Source of the DNA: Mercurialis annua
Taxonomy: Eukaryota > Streptophyta > Magnoliopsida > Malpighiales > Euphorbiaceae
Assembly (NCBI RefSeq): GCF_937616625.2
Contig: NC_065571.1
Coordinates: forward strand, 26,300,201 to 26,364,200
Length of the DNA stretch: 64,000 bases
Reading direction: 5' to 3'
Below, one piece after another: positions 39,560 through 49,640 of the stretch (position 1 is its first letter; every line of letters begins with the position of its first letter). The position numbers and the translations under genes were made by a program. Below the pieces are notes generated by a model. It saw only the letters and a list, made by a program, of their open reading frames with translations, did no database searches and was not told where the DNA came from.

Positions 39560-40436
39560 CAAATGAGTTAGAGCTGCTTAGCTCTCTGCAGCGACGGCGA
39601 AATTAGGTTTCGTGGCGATTCGTCCGTTTCTCGATTCTAACTCTGTTTCTTCAACGATTACTCAAGTAATCGAGGTATTAAACCCGTATTAAACGTTTAT
39701 TTTAATATATTTTGATATATTTCGAATATATATTCGTTTATAAACGGTGACCATATCGAATCGAACGTATACATTTTGTTTCGAATGTGAATTTGAATAG
39801 ATTGGATTGTGTATACGTGTTAGGAGAAAAAAAACAATCGTGCACTAGCCAGGGGTGCACGAACGTGCACCAGCCCGACAACGAAGGAGGGGGGATTCAT
39901 TTGGGGCTTTTTGCCCTATCCGTATTACGTAGTTTCGTCGAACAAAAATGTTTAAAAACGATAACTTCTTTTGAAAGAAAGTGAAAAGAGTTCTTAAACC
40001 TAAGCTAAAGACTTTTAAAAAGAGATTTTGAAAGTAAAGTTAAACGTTTAAAATGGACTTTAAAAGATTGAAAGTCGACGTTTAACCGGTTAAAAGATTT
40101 ATCAAACGATGTTGCTAAATAATTAATATTCGACTGTGAATTGTTTTGACAATCAAGTCGATACTAGTAAATGATTTTATTTAGGTATTGTTATACCTAA
40201 AAGGACTTCTAGAGCAAAGTCTTAACGTTTTCTCGAGAGGAAAACGATGCAAATGGTTTTTTATAAGAAAAAGACTATACGTGTTATGTGTTACATGTTT
40301 GGCTAAACCTAGATTTCGGGACCTAAATGTTTATATCAGAAATAGGTATTGATGTGTTTGTTTTGTGTATTTTGTATGTTTGATTCGACTAGCTATTGAT
40401 GTGTTTATACCAGAGAGTCTGTCATACATACGGCGG

Positions 40437-40456
40437 TGCTAAGTAGTGACTTAGCA
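40437..40456. other. Small perfect hairpin conserved in both LTRs (5' copy)
   Basis: Arms TGCTAAGT and ACTTAGCA, 8 bp each, around AGTG. Identical in the 3' LTR at 47973-47992 although surrounding bases differ. Function unknown. Confidence 0.7.
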
Positions 40457-40894
40457 GTACTGTGAGTTTACATGTTTACTTTTGAATATCAGTATTCAAT
40501 TGTTTTAAACCCATAATCGCAATAGTATAAACTAGCCAAGGGAGATCCATTTGAACGAGCTACCTATTGGGTGGCAATAGGGTTGTGTGATCACCAATAA
40601 CGATTTCTAGATGTACTTCTATCGAGGAATAGAGGTATGTCTGTCGTGTTAAGTCATTGGGAAAGTAAATGCCCTGACTTCACGGGTAAACCCTGAGACG
40701 GCAGTAATACATTTACGGTCGCGTGATAAACAGCGATGGCAGTTTCATGATTACGATCCAGGTACCGAGGATACAGAATTGGACAGCAGTTATTTAGTTC
40801 ACGGTCCTTATTCTGTTATCTATAAGCTCGTGATAAGAGTATGTCTGTTAGGACAGTTTTGAATTAGGGTTTCATACGGATCGACAAATTGGTC

Positions 40895-40930
40895 ATATGT
40901 TATATATATAACTGTTTTATATATATTATG
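40895..40930 (+). promoter_or_regulatory. Possible TATA region of the 5' LTR
   Basis: TTATATATATAACTG and TTTTATATATATTATGCG lie about 820-850 bp before the LTR end, in a part otherwise less AT-rich. The 3' LTR has the same arrangement at 48431-48472. Position and composition are the only evidence; AT repeats are common in these LTRs, so the call is weak. Confidence 0.25.
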
Positions 40931-41752
40931 CGATTTTGGTATTTATCTGTAAATTGTCTACTCACTCAGAAATATTTATATTTCTGACACCGTTGTTGTT
41001 TTCCATTTTCAGGCAATGAGCTTTGAGGTTAGTCGAGCTTCCATGTTCCTAATTCAGGGGAGATCTTCTTCTTGGTTATTGTACATAAGTCTTGTACTCT
41101 TAGAATGCTGTAATAGTATAAGTAATATGTCAGCAGCCGTGCCATTCATTCTTTGTTTAGATACTCTGATAGGATCTAGTGCATGCGTGTACCTTTGGGT
41201 GGCTGCTTAGTGGCATATTGTATATAGTTACCGAGTCGGTCTCGTGTGTTTTTTAGAGGATTAAAAACAGTATGTTTTATATACGCCGGCTATCTGTAAC
41301 CGGTCCGCTGTGAATTTCAATATGTTTAATACCACCATTGCGAGACGCAAAGGTGTCCGCCTTCTTTTATCAAACATATTAACAGTGGCGTGTGGTTCGA
41401 AACGGGGCTTCCTATGTGTTAAGGCAAGCGGGTTATAAGTCCTTTATTTCCAGTACCTACCACGCCAGGTTTTCATAACGAAGCGAGGGCTAAGAAAACG
41501 TGGTTATCCAACCAGTACTTCTGAAAATCAGATTTTGCTTATATGTGTGTTTTCAGAATGTGTTTGCGTTAATAGAGAAACATTTTAACGGTATTTTCTG
41601 AAAACGGATCGTACGCGAGGTGCGATCTTTTAATAATATTTGCAAAACATTTCTAGAGGTTCTAGGCTTGCTACGAGTTTCAGAACAACCATTCACATTC
41701 CCTAGCGCCGGTTGTGACTTGGATTAGGGCGGAATTCGGGTTGTGACAAAGT

Positions 41753-41764
41753 TAGTATCAGAGC
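41753..41764 (+). other. Primer-binding site (initiator Met-tRNA type)
   Basis: TAGTATCAGAGC lies four bases after the 5' LTR. It differs at one base from TGGTATCAGAGC, the form complementary to the 3' end of plant initiator Met-tRNA that is used by many plant LTR retrotransposons to start minus-strand synthesis. Confidence 0.85.
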
Positions 41765-42428
41765 AACGTTTTAAGTACTGACCATTCGAAGTACTGTTGC
41801 TGATACTGTTAAGTAAGTTGTGTTAAGAATTGCGAGGATTTCTAGTAGACTATCACAGCAGCATAGGATTCGAGTCATGTCTTGATTAGTTTTCAGTTGT
41901 TGAAATCAATCAACTATAAGTAACAATCTGTATACCTCTGTTGTATATGTGATGTTTGATCAGGAACATATGAGATGTTCTTGTGTTTGAAACACGTCAC
42001 TAACGAGGGAACATGTGAGATGTTCTGTCTTCGAGACGCACTATTAGAGTAGTACACAGTGGTCAGATCAATTGAACAGTATTCAAAGAAGTTGATTATG
42101 TTCGAATACAGAATGAGGCAAAGATTCTAGAAGAATCGTTTATTCGAGAAAATAGTTAGATTTTCTCTGAACTATGTGTGTGGTTGCTATGTGTTTTGTC
42201 TATATGTGTTAATAAGGTGTTGTGTGTTATATGAAACTGTGTTTTCTATAACAGTTATAATGGGTACTCGCATTATGGCGACATGTGTTTTAGCATGTTT
42301 CAGCCTAGTTGAGCTCAGCTACGTGTTGCGCCTGATCCACATGGTTGCCCGATCAGCCAGTTATTCCTGGCTTGCCTAATCCATTAGAAGCTGGAGAGTC
42401 TGCTTTTGTTTATGACATGGATAATTAG

Positions 42429-42683
42429 ATTGATGTTATCAGATTAGAGGATCTGGAGAGATCAATGGGAGACATAGATGTTATTTACGATAGTTATGAT
42501 TCAGTGTCTGAATCTACTGTTGCATCAACTTATACAGGGTTCGGGCTGGAGCAGTTTTTAGGAGAGGTGAACCATATGAGAAGTATCCATAAAGGGATAG
42601 TTAAACTCCGATGCAAACAAGAAAAAGGTCTGATGATTCGAGAGGCACTACTGCCTCGACAATCATCCTCAGGTATCATTTAG
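42429..42683 (+). other. Short open stretch in the internal region, identity unknown
   Basis: 84 codons free of stops before the terminal TAG, in frame with a first ATG at 42465 (72 residues: MGDIDVIYDSYDSVSES at the start). The frame is open further upstream to about 42340 apart from one TAG at 42426. It lies about 700 bp after the primer site, where gag would be expected, but shows no gag feature I recognise. It could be a decayed gag start or chance. Confidence 0.15.
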
Positions 42684-44756
42684 ATATGTGTCTTACGTTT
42701 AAGTAGGTACGTTTATGTTTTAGTATGAGATACTAAAACTAGAAAGCATAAAGTACAAATAAAGAATATATCCTTAAACAAGAACACACATACTAATGAA
42801 CAATAACTGTTCATAAACAGCCTGACGATGAATAATAATATAAATGATAAATAAAGAACAACAAATCCTAATGTGAGGATTAGGAAAATTTTGAAATGAC
42901 ACAGAGAAGTAGTTTGAAAAGAAATTTGTTAAAGTTTTGTTTTACAGTTTGAACATATAATTGTGCTCAAATGCATCAAAGGTTCATGTTGCGAAAATCA
43001 CTATAGAAGAAGCATACCTGAATTTTATATATATTACATATATATACATAAACTGATTTTTACTAGAGCATGCATCTTATATCTTGATATATCAGTATAT
43101 CAAAGAAAAGTTAATTGAAATAGCAACTCCTTTGGGATGAAAGATGTCATCACCCTGAAGCACAATTGTACAAAGAATATTTTGAACCGTGAATTGTGAA
43201 TTCACAATTTGTTTGAAAAGTGTTATTAAAAAGGCCTGTAGGCAAGACAAATTATAATTGTCTTAGATAAGATAAATTGTATTTGTATGACAAACTGATT
43301 TGTATTGTTAAGCGTAAGTGTACGCAAGACAAAACTGTATTTGTTCAAATGAAAACTCTGCGATAGTGACAAGGTAGATGAGAAAAAGGAATAAAGAATA
43401 ATAGGTATCATTAGAATAAATAATAAAGACCCAAATTCTAACGTTTCATACCGAGACATTAGAGATTAATGAAAGCATGGGAAGAGTAGAGGAAGTGAGA
43501 ATCTATATTCTTACTCAGGTATATATTGATATAAGTCTAGTGATGAACTTTTATAGTGAATTAAAGTTCGAGAGTAGATAATATAAATTGTCGCGATTAA
43601 GATAAGAGAGTAGGATCTAATTAAACACGACTCAGTTTGTTTGACTTCAAGTAACTATATGTGAACAATGTCATACATACGTGTTTAATTAAATGGATTG
43701 GAGATCAGTCTTACAGACAGAGCAGATGTCAATTTTGGACATATCTCTTAAGTCCACACGAGTTGTTAGATAAACCAAAATTCATAAGTCTGAGAGGTGT
43801 AAACCTCAGCACTCAAATGATAAACAACAATGAAACATCTAAAAGAAAGATGGTGAAAGATGTGTGAGTTTTCTCAGAACCGAGTAGGTTAAGTCGTGTT
43901 AACAGATATTCATTAATAAAATGATTAACAAATCATAAAACAAATAAATAATATACTTAAAAAGTATATCAAACCTTGAACCAACATTAGATGAAAATGT
44001 TATCAAGGTGTAACGCAGATGGACATAGTGAATTGGACAAGTGAGTTTTACATGTTGTCTGTAAACTGACAGGGTATAGTAAAACACTAATAACTTGTGA
44101 TTGAACCGTTAGATCGGTTTGATATTGGGATATGATAGTCTCAAGACGGTTATCTAAGATTTATCCTTTTCGATCGTCGAACGGAGCGTTAGAAGATGCT
44201 CGATGATGAAGGTATTGTTGTGAACTTGCTTGAATTTTGGCAGTAAGCCAAAAGTGCAAGTGACAACGATAAGAAGTGTAAACTTTGATTAACTTGGAAT
44301 TATCAACATAAGCTCCATATATGTATATAAATGAATTTAAAAACTTTGTTAAGACAGTAGTTTCAAATGATGCAAATTCGAGAACCGAGTCTTATGACTG
44401 TGGGGTCTTGGCTGGTTGGTAACGGAATATACATGTAGTGTACATGTATTTTAAATGTCAGGCCAGAAATGTGTAAAGTATGGCTGGCCAAAAGTGGAAA
44501 ATGTTTAATGAACATTTTGTTTTCAAAGTGAAATGTTTTGAAAATGGAGCTAGAGTTGGTAGTCAGTTAATTAAATATGATAGTAACAGCTATAGTACAG
44601 TTATGATAGCGATTAGCTGTGAACAAGGAGAGTATGTGTGTGTGAAAAGGATTATAATTAACCTTGGAGGTACCGAAAACTAGTGTCGGAAGTATAGTTT
44701 TGTGGTGATTGTGGAGTAAGTGAGAAGGTGTTTCACGGTGAGATAATTAGGTTATA

Positions 44757-44779
44757 ACCTACACCTACACCTACACCTC
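44757..44779. repeat. Hexamer repeat (ACCTAC)n
   Basis: Just under four units of a CCTACA-type hexamer inside the retrotransposon internal region. Confidence 0.7.
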
Positions 44780-45320
44780 TACGACAACACCATTAGTGTA
44801 GAGGAAACCAGTAATTCAATCTGTAACATGAAGTTACTACAGATTGATAAGGAGTAACAGACATTCTATACAAGGTAAAGATTCATGTTGAAGGTGAAGG
44901 ATGAGTAGTCTGTTAGTGAACAAGAAATTCAAATAGATGAAGAGGGTAAGGTCGAAGATTAAAATACTTAACCAATATTACCCTAAAACGATTAAAAGAT
45001 ATAAAAAATTTATAATAAGATTAAAAAAAATTCTTAATTATAAAAGGTACAACCAATAATAAACATTGAACTAGAAAGTTCAAGGAGCAAAATAAAAGTG
45101 AATTCAAAGGTGATATCATAAGACTTAGTAATAAGTTGATATCCCAGATATGAGTTCAAAGTTTGTATTGTCCGTAAAGAATACAAGTATGGCTAGCATC
45201 CAACTTCAACGATGATTTTAGAAACAAAAAAGAGGTCGGATTGAGTTCGACTTTTCACGGAAGTTGTAGATTGGATGTCAAAATATAAGAATATGAAATA
45301 ATATTTGGAAAAAAACTGCT

Positions 45321-45596
45321 TTAAATGCTTGGTTCATTGGCTTTGAAAACAGCTATGACGGCAGTTTCGCAGTCTTCCAAAATTAGCTCGAAGAGGCAAT
45401 TTTGAGGTCGATTTTCAATACCTTCGAGATAGAACCTCAACTCGAAGTCTAAACGGAAGTTGTACAACGCATTGCCGACTATCAGAATACCAAATTTATT
45501 TGGTAAACGGACGCTTCGGGATAAGCGATCCGGATAGCCGAAGTAGGCTCGGAGAGAAGTAACATAAGTGAATAACCCGAGGTAAAGGAGCACCAA
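45321..45596 (-). other. Antisense open stretch in the internal region, identity unknown
   Basis: 91 residues, beginning MVLLYLGLFTYVTSLRAYFG, on the strand opposite to the element. The segment is more GC-balanced than its surroundings, with many TCG and CGA triplets, so it may descend from coding sequence on either strand. The same bases read in sense hold several stops. I recognise no domain. Antisense frames before the 3' LTR are known from some plant retrotransposons, which is the only reason to list it. Confidence 0.15.
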
Positions 45597-46001
45597 GATT
45601 TATGATAACAGAAGTCAAGGTCATAGGTTGAGAACCTATAAGTGAAAGTGTAGTTGGATGAGATAAAAAGTGATTGAGAGATATAAGACACATTTAGAGG
45701 AGAACTGCAAGATGCTAATATAAGCATTCGTACATTGGTAAAGGAAAGTATACTGTCTATAAGGACAAGTAAAGCAGAAGTATAAAAGTTGATAGACGAA
45801 AGGTAGTCAGTAAGTTGTGTACAACTGTACCATAGATGACAACAGTTATTCCATAAATGACAGCAGTAATGTTTATGCTGTGCAACAGAAAACAGCGGTA
45901 ATGTTTGTGCTATGAAAGCATCAAAAATGATTTAGAAAGAGTATTCTTTGGTTATATAAGTAAAAGAAGAAGTATAAGTAAATTCGAGGACGAATTAATA
46001 T

Positions 46002-46014
46002 AAGGGGGAGAGAA
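46002..46014 (+). other. Polypurine tract
   Basis: AAGGGGGAGAGAA directly before the TG of the 3' LTR, the place and composition expected for the plus-strand primer. It is preceded by TTCGAGGACGAA (45983-45994), a string I associate with the end of pol in plant Ty3/gypsy elements; this is the only hint of an ancestral pol. Confidence 0.9.
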
Positions 46015-46503
46015 TGTAATATCCCGTAATTTTAAGGGATAAAATATTGCCACGTGTCTAATATTTTATTAGACGGGAGTAGGTCAATTAAATTTAAAAA
46101 TAAACTTACTTTATAAGCATCCCAAAAAGTATATTGTGTCAATATGATTTCAAATTTAAATTTTAGAAAATTAAATTTGGTAATTTTTATAGTTAACGGG
46201 GATAATATAAACTTATGAATTGGGTGCAGAATAAGTCATAAGTCCTGTGCGAATATTTTTGGTGTTAATATTAGCGAAATAATTTAAAAATGTTATCATG
46301 AAAATTTGATAAAAGTTGGGAGTAGAAATTTTATCAAGCGCGGCCAATATAGGCCTAATAAATCGAAAATGATTTATTATAAATAAAATATAAGTCGGAT
46401 GAGAATAAAAATTATATTTTTATTCTTTTTATATTTTATTTGATTTTTGGGTACATTTTCACGAAATTTGAAAGTCGTTTCCATTTGGGCTACGGACGAC
46501 TAG

Positions 46504-46507
<4 letters not shown>

Positions 46508-46581
<74 letters not shown>
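46508..46581. repeat. Microsatellite (AT)n, first module of the 3' LTR
   Basis: 74 bp of pure AT repeat; it directly abuts GACTAGTTTA, having replaced about 50 bp present in the 5' LTR. Confidence 0.95.
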
Positions 46582-46584
<3 letters not shown>

Positions 46585-46818
46585 ATTCAGGGTGAGATTT
46601 ATGACCCAGAAACTCATTTGCTTATTACAGAAAAACTCGAGGGCCTTTTTGTACCTTCTGCCAATAAAATATAAGTCGGATGTTCTTTTTAGATTTTACT
46701 TGATTTTTGGATAAATTTTCACGAAATGTGAAAGTCGTTTTCGTTGGGGCTACGGAGGACTAGTTTAGAAGTTGGTTTAAAGTGCATGATTGAGCTAGTA
46801 CTAAAACACACTTTGCCC

Positions 46819-46821
<3 letters not shown>

Positions 46822-46864
<43 letters not shown>
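46822..46864. repeat. Microsatellite (AT)n, second module of the 3' LTR
   Basis: 43 bp of AT repeat; the same place in the 5' LTR has about 11 bp (39500-39510). Confidence 0.95.
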
Positions 46865-46867
<3 letters not shown>

Positions 46868-46893
46868 ATTTAGGGTGAGATTTATGACGCAGA

Positions 46894-46923
46894 AACTCAT
46901 TTGCTTATTTAAGCAAATGAGTT
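46894..46923. other. Perfect 30-bp inverted repeat in the 3' LTR
   Basis: Arms AACTCATTTGCTTA and TAAGCAAATGAGTT (14 bp each, no mismatch) around TT. The 5' LTR copy (39540-39569) has one mismatch. Function unknown. Confidence 0.8.
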
Positions 46924-47237
46924 AGAGCTGCTTAGCTCTCTGCAGCGACGACAAATTAGGTTTCGCGGCGATTCGTCTGTTTTTCGATTCTAACTCCGTT
47001 TCTTCGATGATTACTCAAGTAATCGAGCTATTAAACCTATATTAAACGTTTATTTTAATATATTTCGAATATATATATTCGTTTATAAACGGTTACTGTA
47101 TCGAATCGAACATATACGTATTTTTTGTACGTTTCGAATGTGAATTTTGATATATTAGATTGTGTATACGTGTTAGGAGCGGAAAAACGAGGTTGGAACA
47201 CGTCGGAATGCACTGGGAATTGAGTTTCCCAGGGGCT

Positions 47238-47388
47238 GTGCATGTTGGTGCACGGACGTGCACATAGGGTGCACGAACATGCACCATCCAGGGTGCACGA
47301 ATGTGCACCATCCAGGGTGCATGACCGTGGAAAATGGTGCACCATCGTGCACTAGCCAGAGGTGCACGAACGTGCACCCAAGGTGCAC
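47238..47388. repeat. GTGCAC palindrome cluster in the 3' LTR
   Basis: Eight GTGCAC hexamers (47248, 47258, 47269, 47293, 47303, 47338, 47362 and 47372), plus close variants (GTGCAT, ATGCAC, CGTGCACT) and a further copy at 47383. Several are in pairs 10 bases apart of the form GGTGCACGAACGTGCACC, itself an inverted repeat with 7-base arms. The 5' LTR keeps one such pair (39855-39871). Confidence 0.8.
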
Positions 47389-47972
47389 GAAAGTGAACCA
47401 GTCTGACACCGAAGGAGGGGTGATTCTTATGAGGCTTTTTGCCCTCTCCGTTTGACGTAGTTTCGTAGAAGAAAAACGTTTAAAAACGATAACTTCTTTT
47501 GAATGAAAGTGAAAAGAGTTTTTAAAGCTAAGCTAAAGACTTTTAAAATGAGATTTTAAATGTAAAGTTAAACGTTTAAAAAGGACTTTAAAAGCGTTAA
47601 AGTCGACGTTTAACCGGTTTAAAAGATTGAGCAAACGATGTTGTTAAATAATTAGTATTCGACTGTGAATTGTTTTGGCAATCAAGTCGATACTAGTAAA
47701 TGATTTTATTTAGGTATTGCTATACCTAAAAGGAGTTCAAGAGTAAAGTCTAAACGTTTTCTCGAGATGAACGTGATGCAAATGGTTTTTAATAAGAAAA
47801 TGACCATACATGTTATGTGTTACATGTTAGGCTAAACCTAAGTTTCGGGACCTAGAAGTTTATATCAGAAATAGGAATTGATGTGTTTGTTTTATGTATT
47901 TTATATATTTGATTCGACTAGCTGTCTAGCAGTCAGACCAGGACTCCAAAGAGTCTATCATACATACGGCGG

Positions 47973-47992
47973 TGCTAAGTAGTGACTTAGCA
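47973..47992. other. Small perfect hairpin conserved in both LTRs (3' copy)
   Basis: Identical to 40437-40456: TGCTAAGT, AGTG, ACTTAGCA. Confidence 0.7.
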
Positions 47993-49262
47993 GTACTATA
48001 AGTTTACATGTTTAATTTTGAATATTACTATTCAACTGTTTTAAACCCATAATCGCAATAGTATAAACTAGCCAAGGAAGATCCATTGGAACGAGCTACC
48101 TATTGGGCGGTAATAGGGTTGCGTGATCACCAACACCGATTTCTATATATACTTCTGTCGAGGAATAGAGGTATGTCTGTCGTGTTAAGTCATTGGGAAA
48201 GTAAATGCCCTGACTTCACGGATAAACCCTGAGACGGGAGTAATACATTTACGGTCGCAGGATAAACCGCGATGGCAGTTTAATGATTACGGTCCAGGTA
48301 CCAAGGATACAGAATTAGACGGCAGTGATTCAGTTCACGATCCTTATTATGTTATCTATAAGCTCGTGATAAGAGTATGTGTGTTAGGATAGTTGTGAAT
48401 TAGGGTTTCATATGGATCGACAGATTGGTCATATTATATATATATATATATAACTGTTTTATATATATTATGCGATTTTTGTATTTATCTGTAAACTTTG
48501 TACTCACTCAGAAATATTTATCTGTAAATGAGTTTTGATGTCATTCGAGCTTCCACGTTCCTAATTCAGGGGAGCTCTTGTTCTTGGGTATTGTACATAA
48601 GTCTTGTACTCTTACAATGCTGTAATAGTATAAGTAATATGCCAGGAGCCATGCCATTAATACTTTGTTTAGATTCTCTGATAGGATCTAGTGCATGTGT
48701 GTACCTTTGGGTGGCTTCTTAGTGGCATATTGTATATAGTTACTGAGTTAGCCTCGTGTGTTTTTGAGAGGGTCAAAAACAGTATGTTTTATATACGCCG
48801 ACTATGTGTAACCGGTCTGCTGTGTATTTTAATATGTTCAATACCATCTTTGCGTGATGCATTGGTGTCCGCCTTATTTTATTAAACATATTAACTGTGG
48901 CGTGTGGTTTGGAACGGGGATGCCTACATGTTAAGGTAAGCGGGTTTTAAGTCCCTGGTTTCTAGTACCTACCACGCTAGGTTTTCAGAAGGAAGTGAGG
49001 GTTAAGATAACGTGGTTATCCAACCAGTACTTGTGAAAACCAGATTTCGCTTATATGTGTGTTTTAGGAAATGTGTTTGCGTTAAAATAGAAACTTTTTA
49101 ACGGTATTTTCCGAAAACGGATCGTACGCGAGGTGCAATCTTTTAATAATATTTGCGAAAAATTTCTAGATGTTCTAGGCTTGCTGCGGGTTTTGGAACA
49201 ACCATTCCCCATTCCCTAGCGCCGGTCGTGACATGGATTAGGGTGGAATTTGGGTCGTGGCA

Positions 49263-49267
49263 GTTTA
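49263..49267. other. Target-site duplication, right (GTTTA)
   Basis: Second copy of GTTTA (see 38604-38608). Removing the element and one copy restores an uninterrupted AAACGTTTACAAAC box. Confidence 0.9.
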
Positions 49268-49569
49268 CAAACTTTACGATTAAATCCAAGCCAGACGTTT
49301 ACAAACGTTACGAAACAAATCCAAACGTTTCACCCTTTTAGCGATTGAAGCCAAACGTTTATAAACGATATGAAACCAATCCAAACGTTTCACCATTTTA
49401 GCTATTAAAGCCAAACATTTACAAACGTACCGAAATAAATCCAAACATTTCACCTTTTTTAGAAATTTAAGCCAAACGTTTAAATTGAAGCCAAACGTTT
49501 ACCTTTATAGCGATTTAAGCCAAACTTTTACAAATTTATGAAACAAAACCAAACGTTTCAAACGTTACG

Positions 49570-49640
49570 AAACAAATCCAAACGTTTGGATTTGTTTTGC
49601 TTATCTTTGAGTCTTTCATTATGTTTGGTTTTGTTTCGTA
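49570..49640. repeat. Palindrome cassette copy 2
   Basis: Perfect 28-bp palindrome at 49570-49597 (arm AAACAAATCCAAAC), then GCTTATCTTTGAGTC, a short R segment (GTTTGGTTTTGTTTCG) and return to F by about 49650. Confidence 0.85.

Larger units (their letters stand above)
41749..46014 (+). other. Retrotransposon internal region without recognisable protein domains
   Basis: 4266 bp between the LTRs. Stops are frequent in all frames; the longest open stretches are 60-95 codons. I looked for gag zinc-knuckle spacing (CX2CX4HX4C), the protease DSG motif, reverse transcriptase YXDD and integrase HHCC or DDE neighbourhoods and saw none. It is AT-rich, with many short A-rich tracts. This fits a LARD-type non-autonomous element, or an autonomous one that has lost its genes by deletion. 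The two 5' and 3' ends (primer site, purine tract) are kept. Confidence 0.75.
46015..49262 (+). repeat. 3' LTR (3248 bp)
   Basis: Begins TGTAATATCCCGTAATTTTA like the 5' LTR and ends GGGTCGTGGCA. It is about 108 bp longer, mainly because of the expanded GTGCAC cluster (47238-47388). It lacks the CATTTTCAGGCA segment of the 5' LTR, and in its first module the stretch GAAGTTGGTTTAATGC is deleted next to the AT run. Confidence 0.93.

Noticed and set aside
41016..41210. A 64-codon open frame (MSFEVSRASMFLIQG...) kept at equal length in both LTRs (also 48528-48722)
   Set aside because: By hand comparison 17 bases differ and about 13 change the residue, the ratio expected without selection. Equal length is explained by shared origin of the LTRs.
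43226..44087. Minus-strand frames of 62-77 codons in the retrotransposon interior
   Set aside because: Short, AT-driven composition, no motif, and no counterpart expected for this element class.
47055..47455. Overlapping frames rich in CTLDGA or APWMVH repeats on the minus strand and HPGCTNVH on the plus strand
   Set aside because: All are readings of the GTGCAC cluster in the 3' LTR in several frames at once; the 5' LTR has lost most of the segment.
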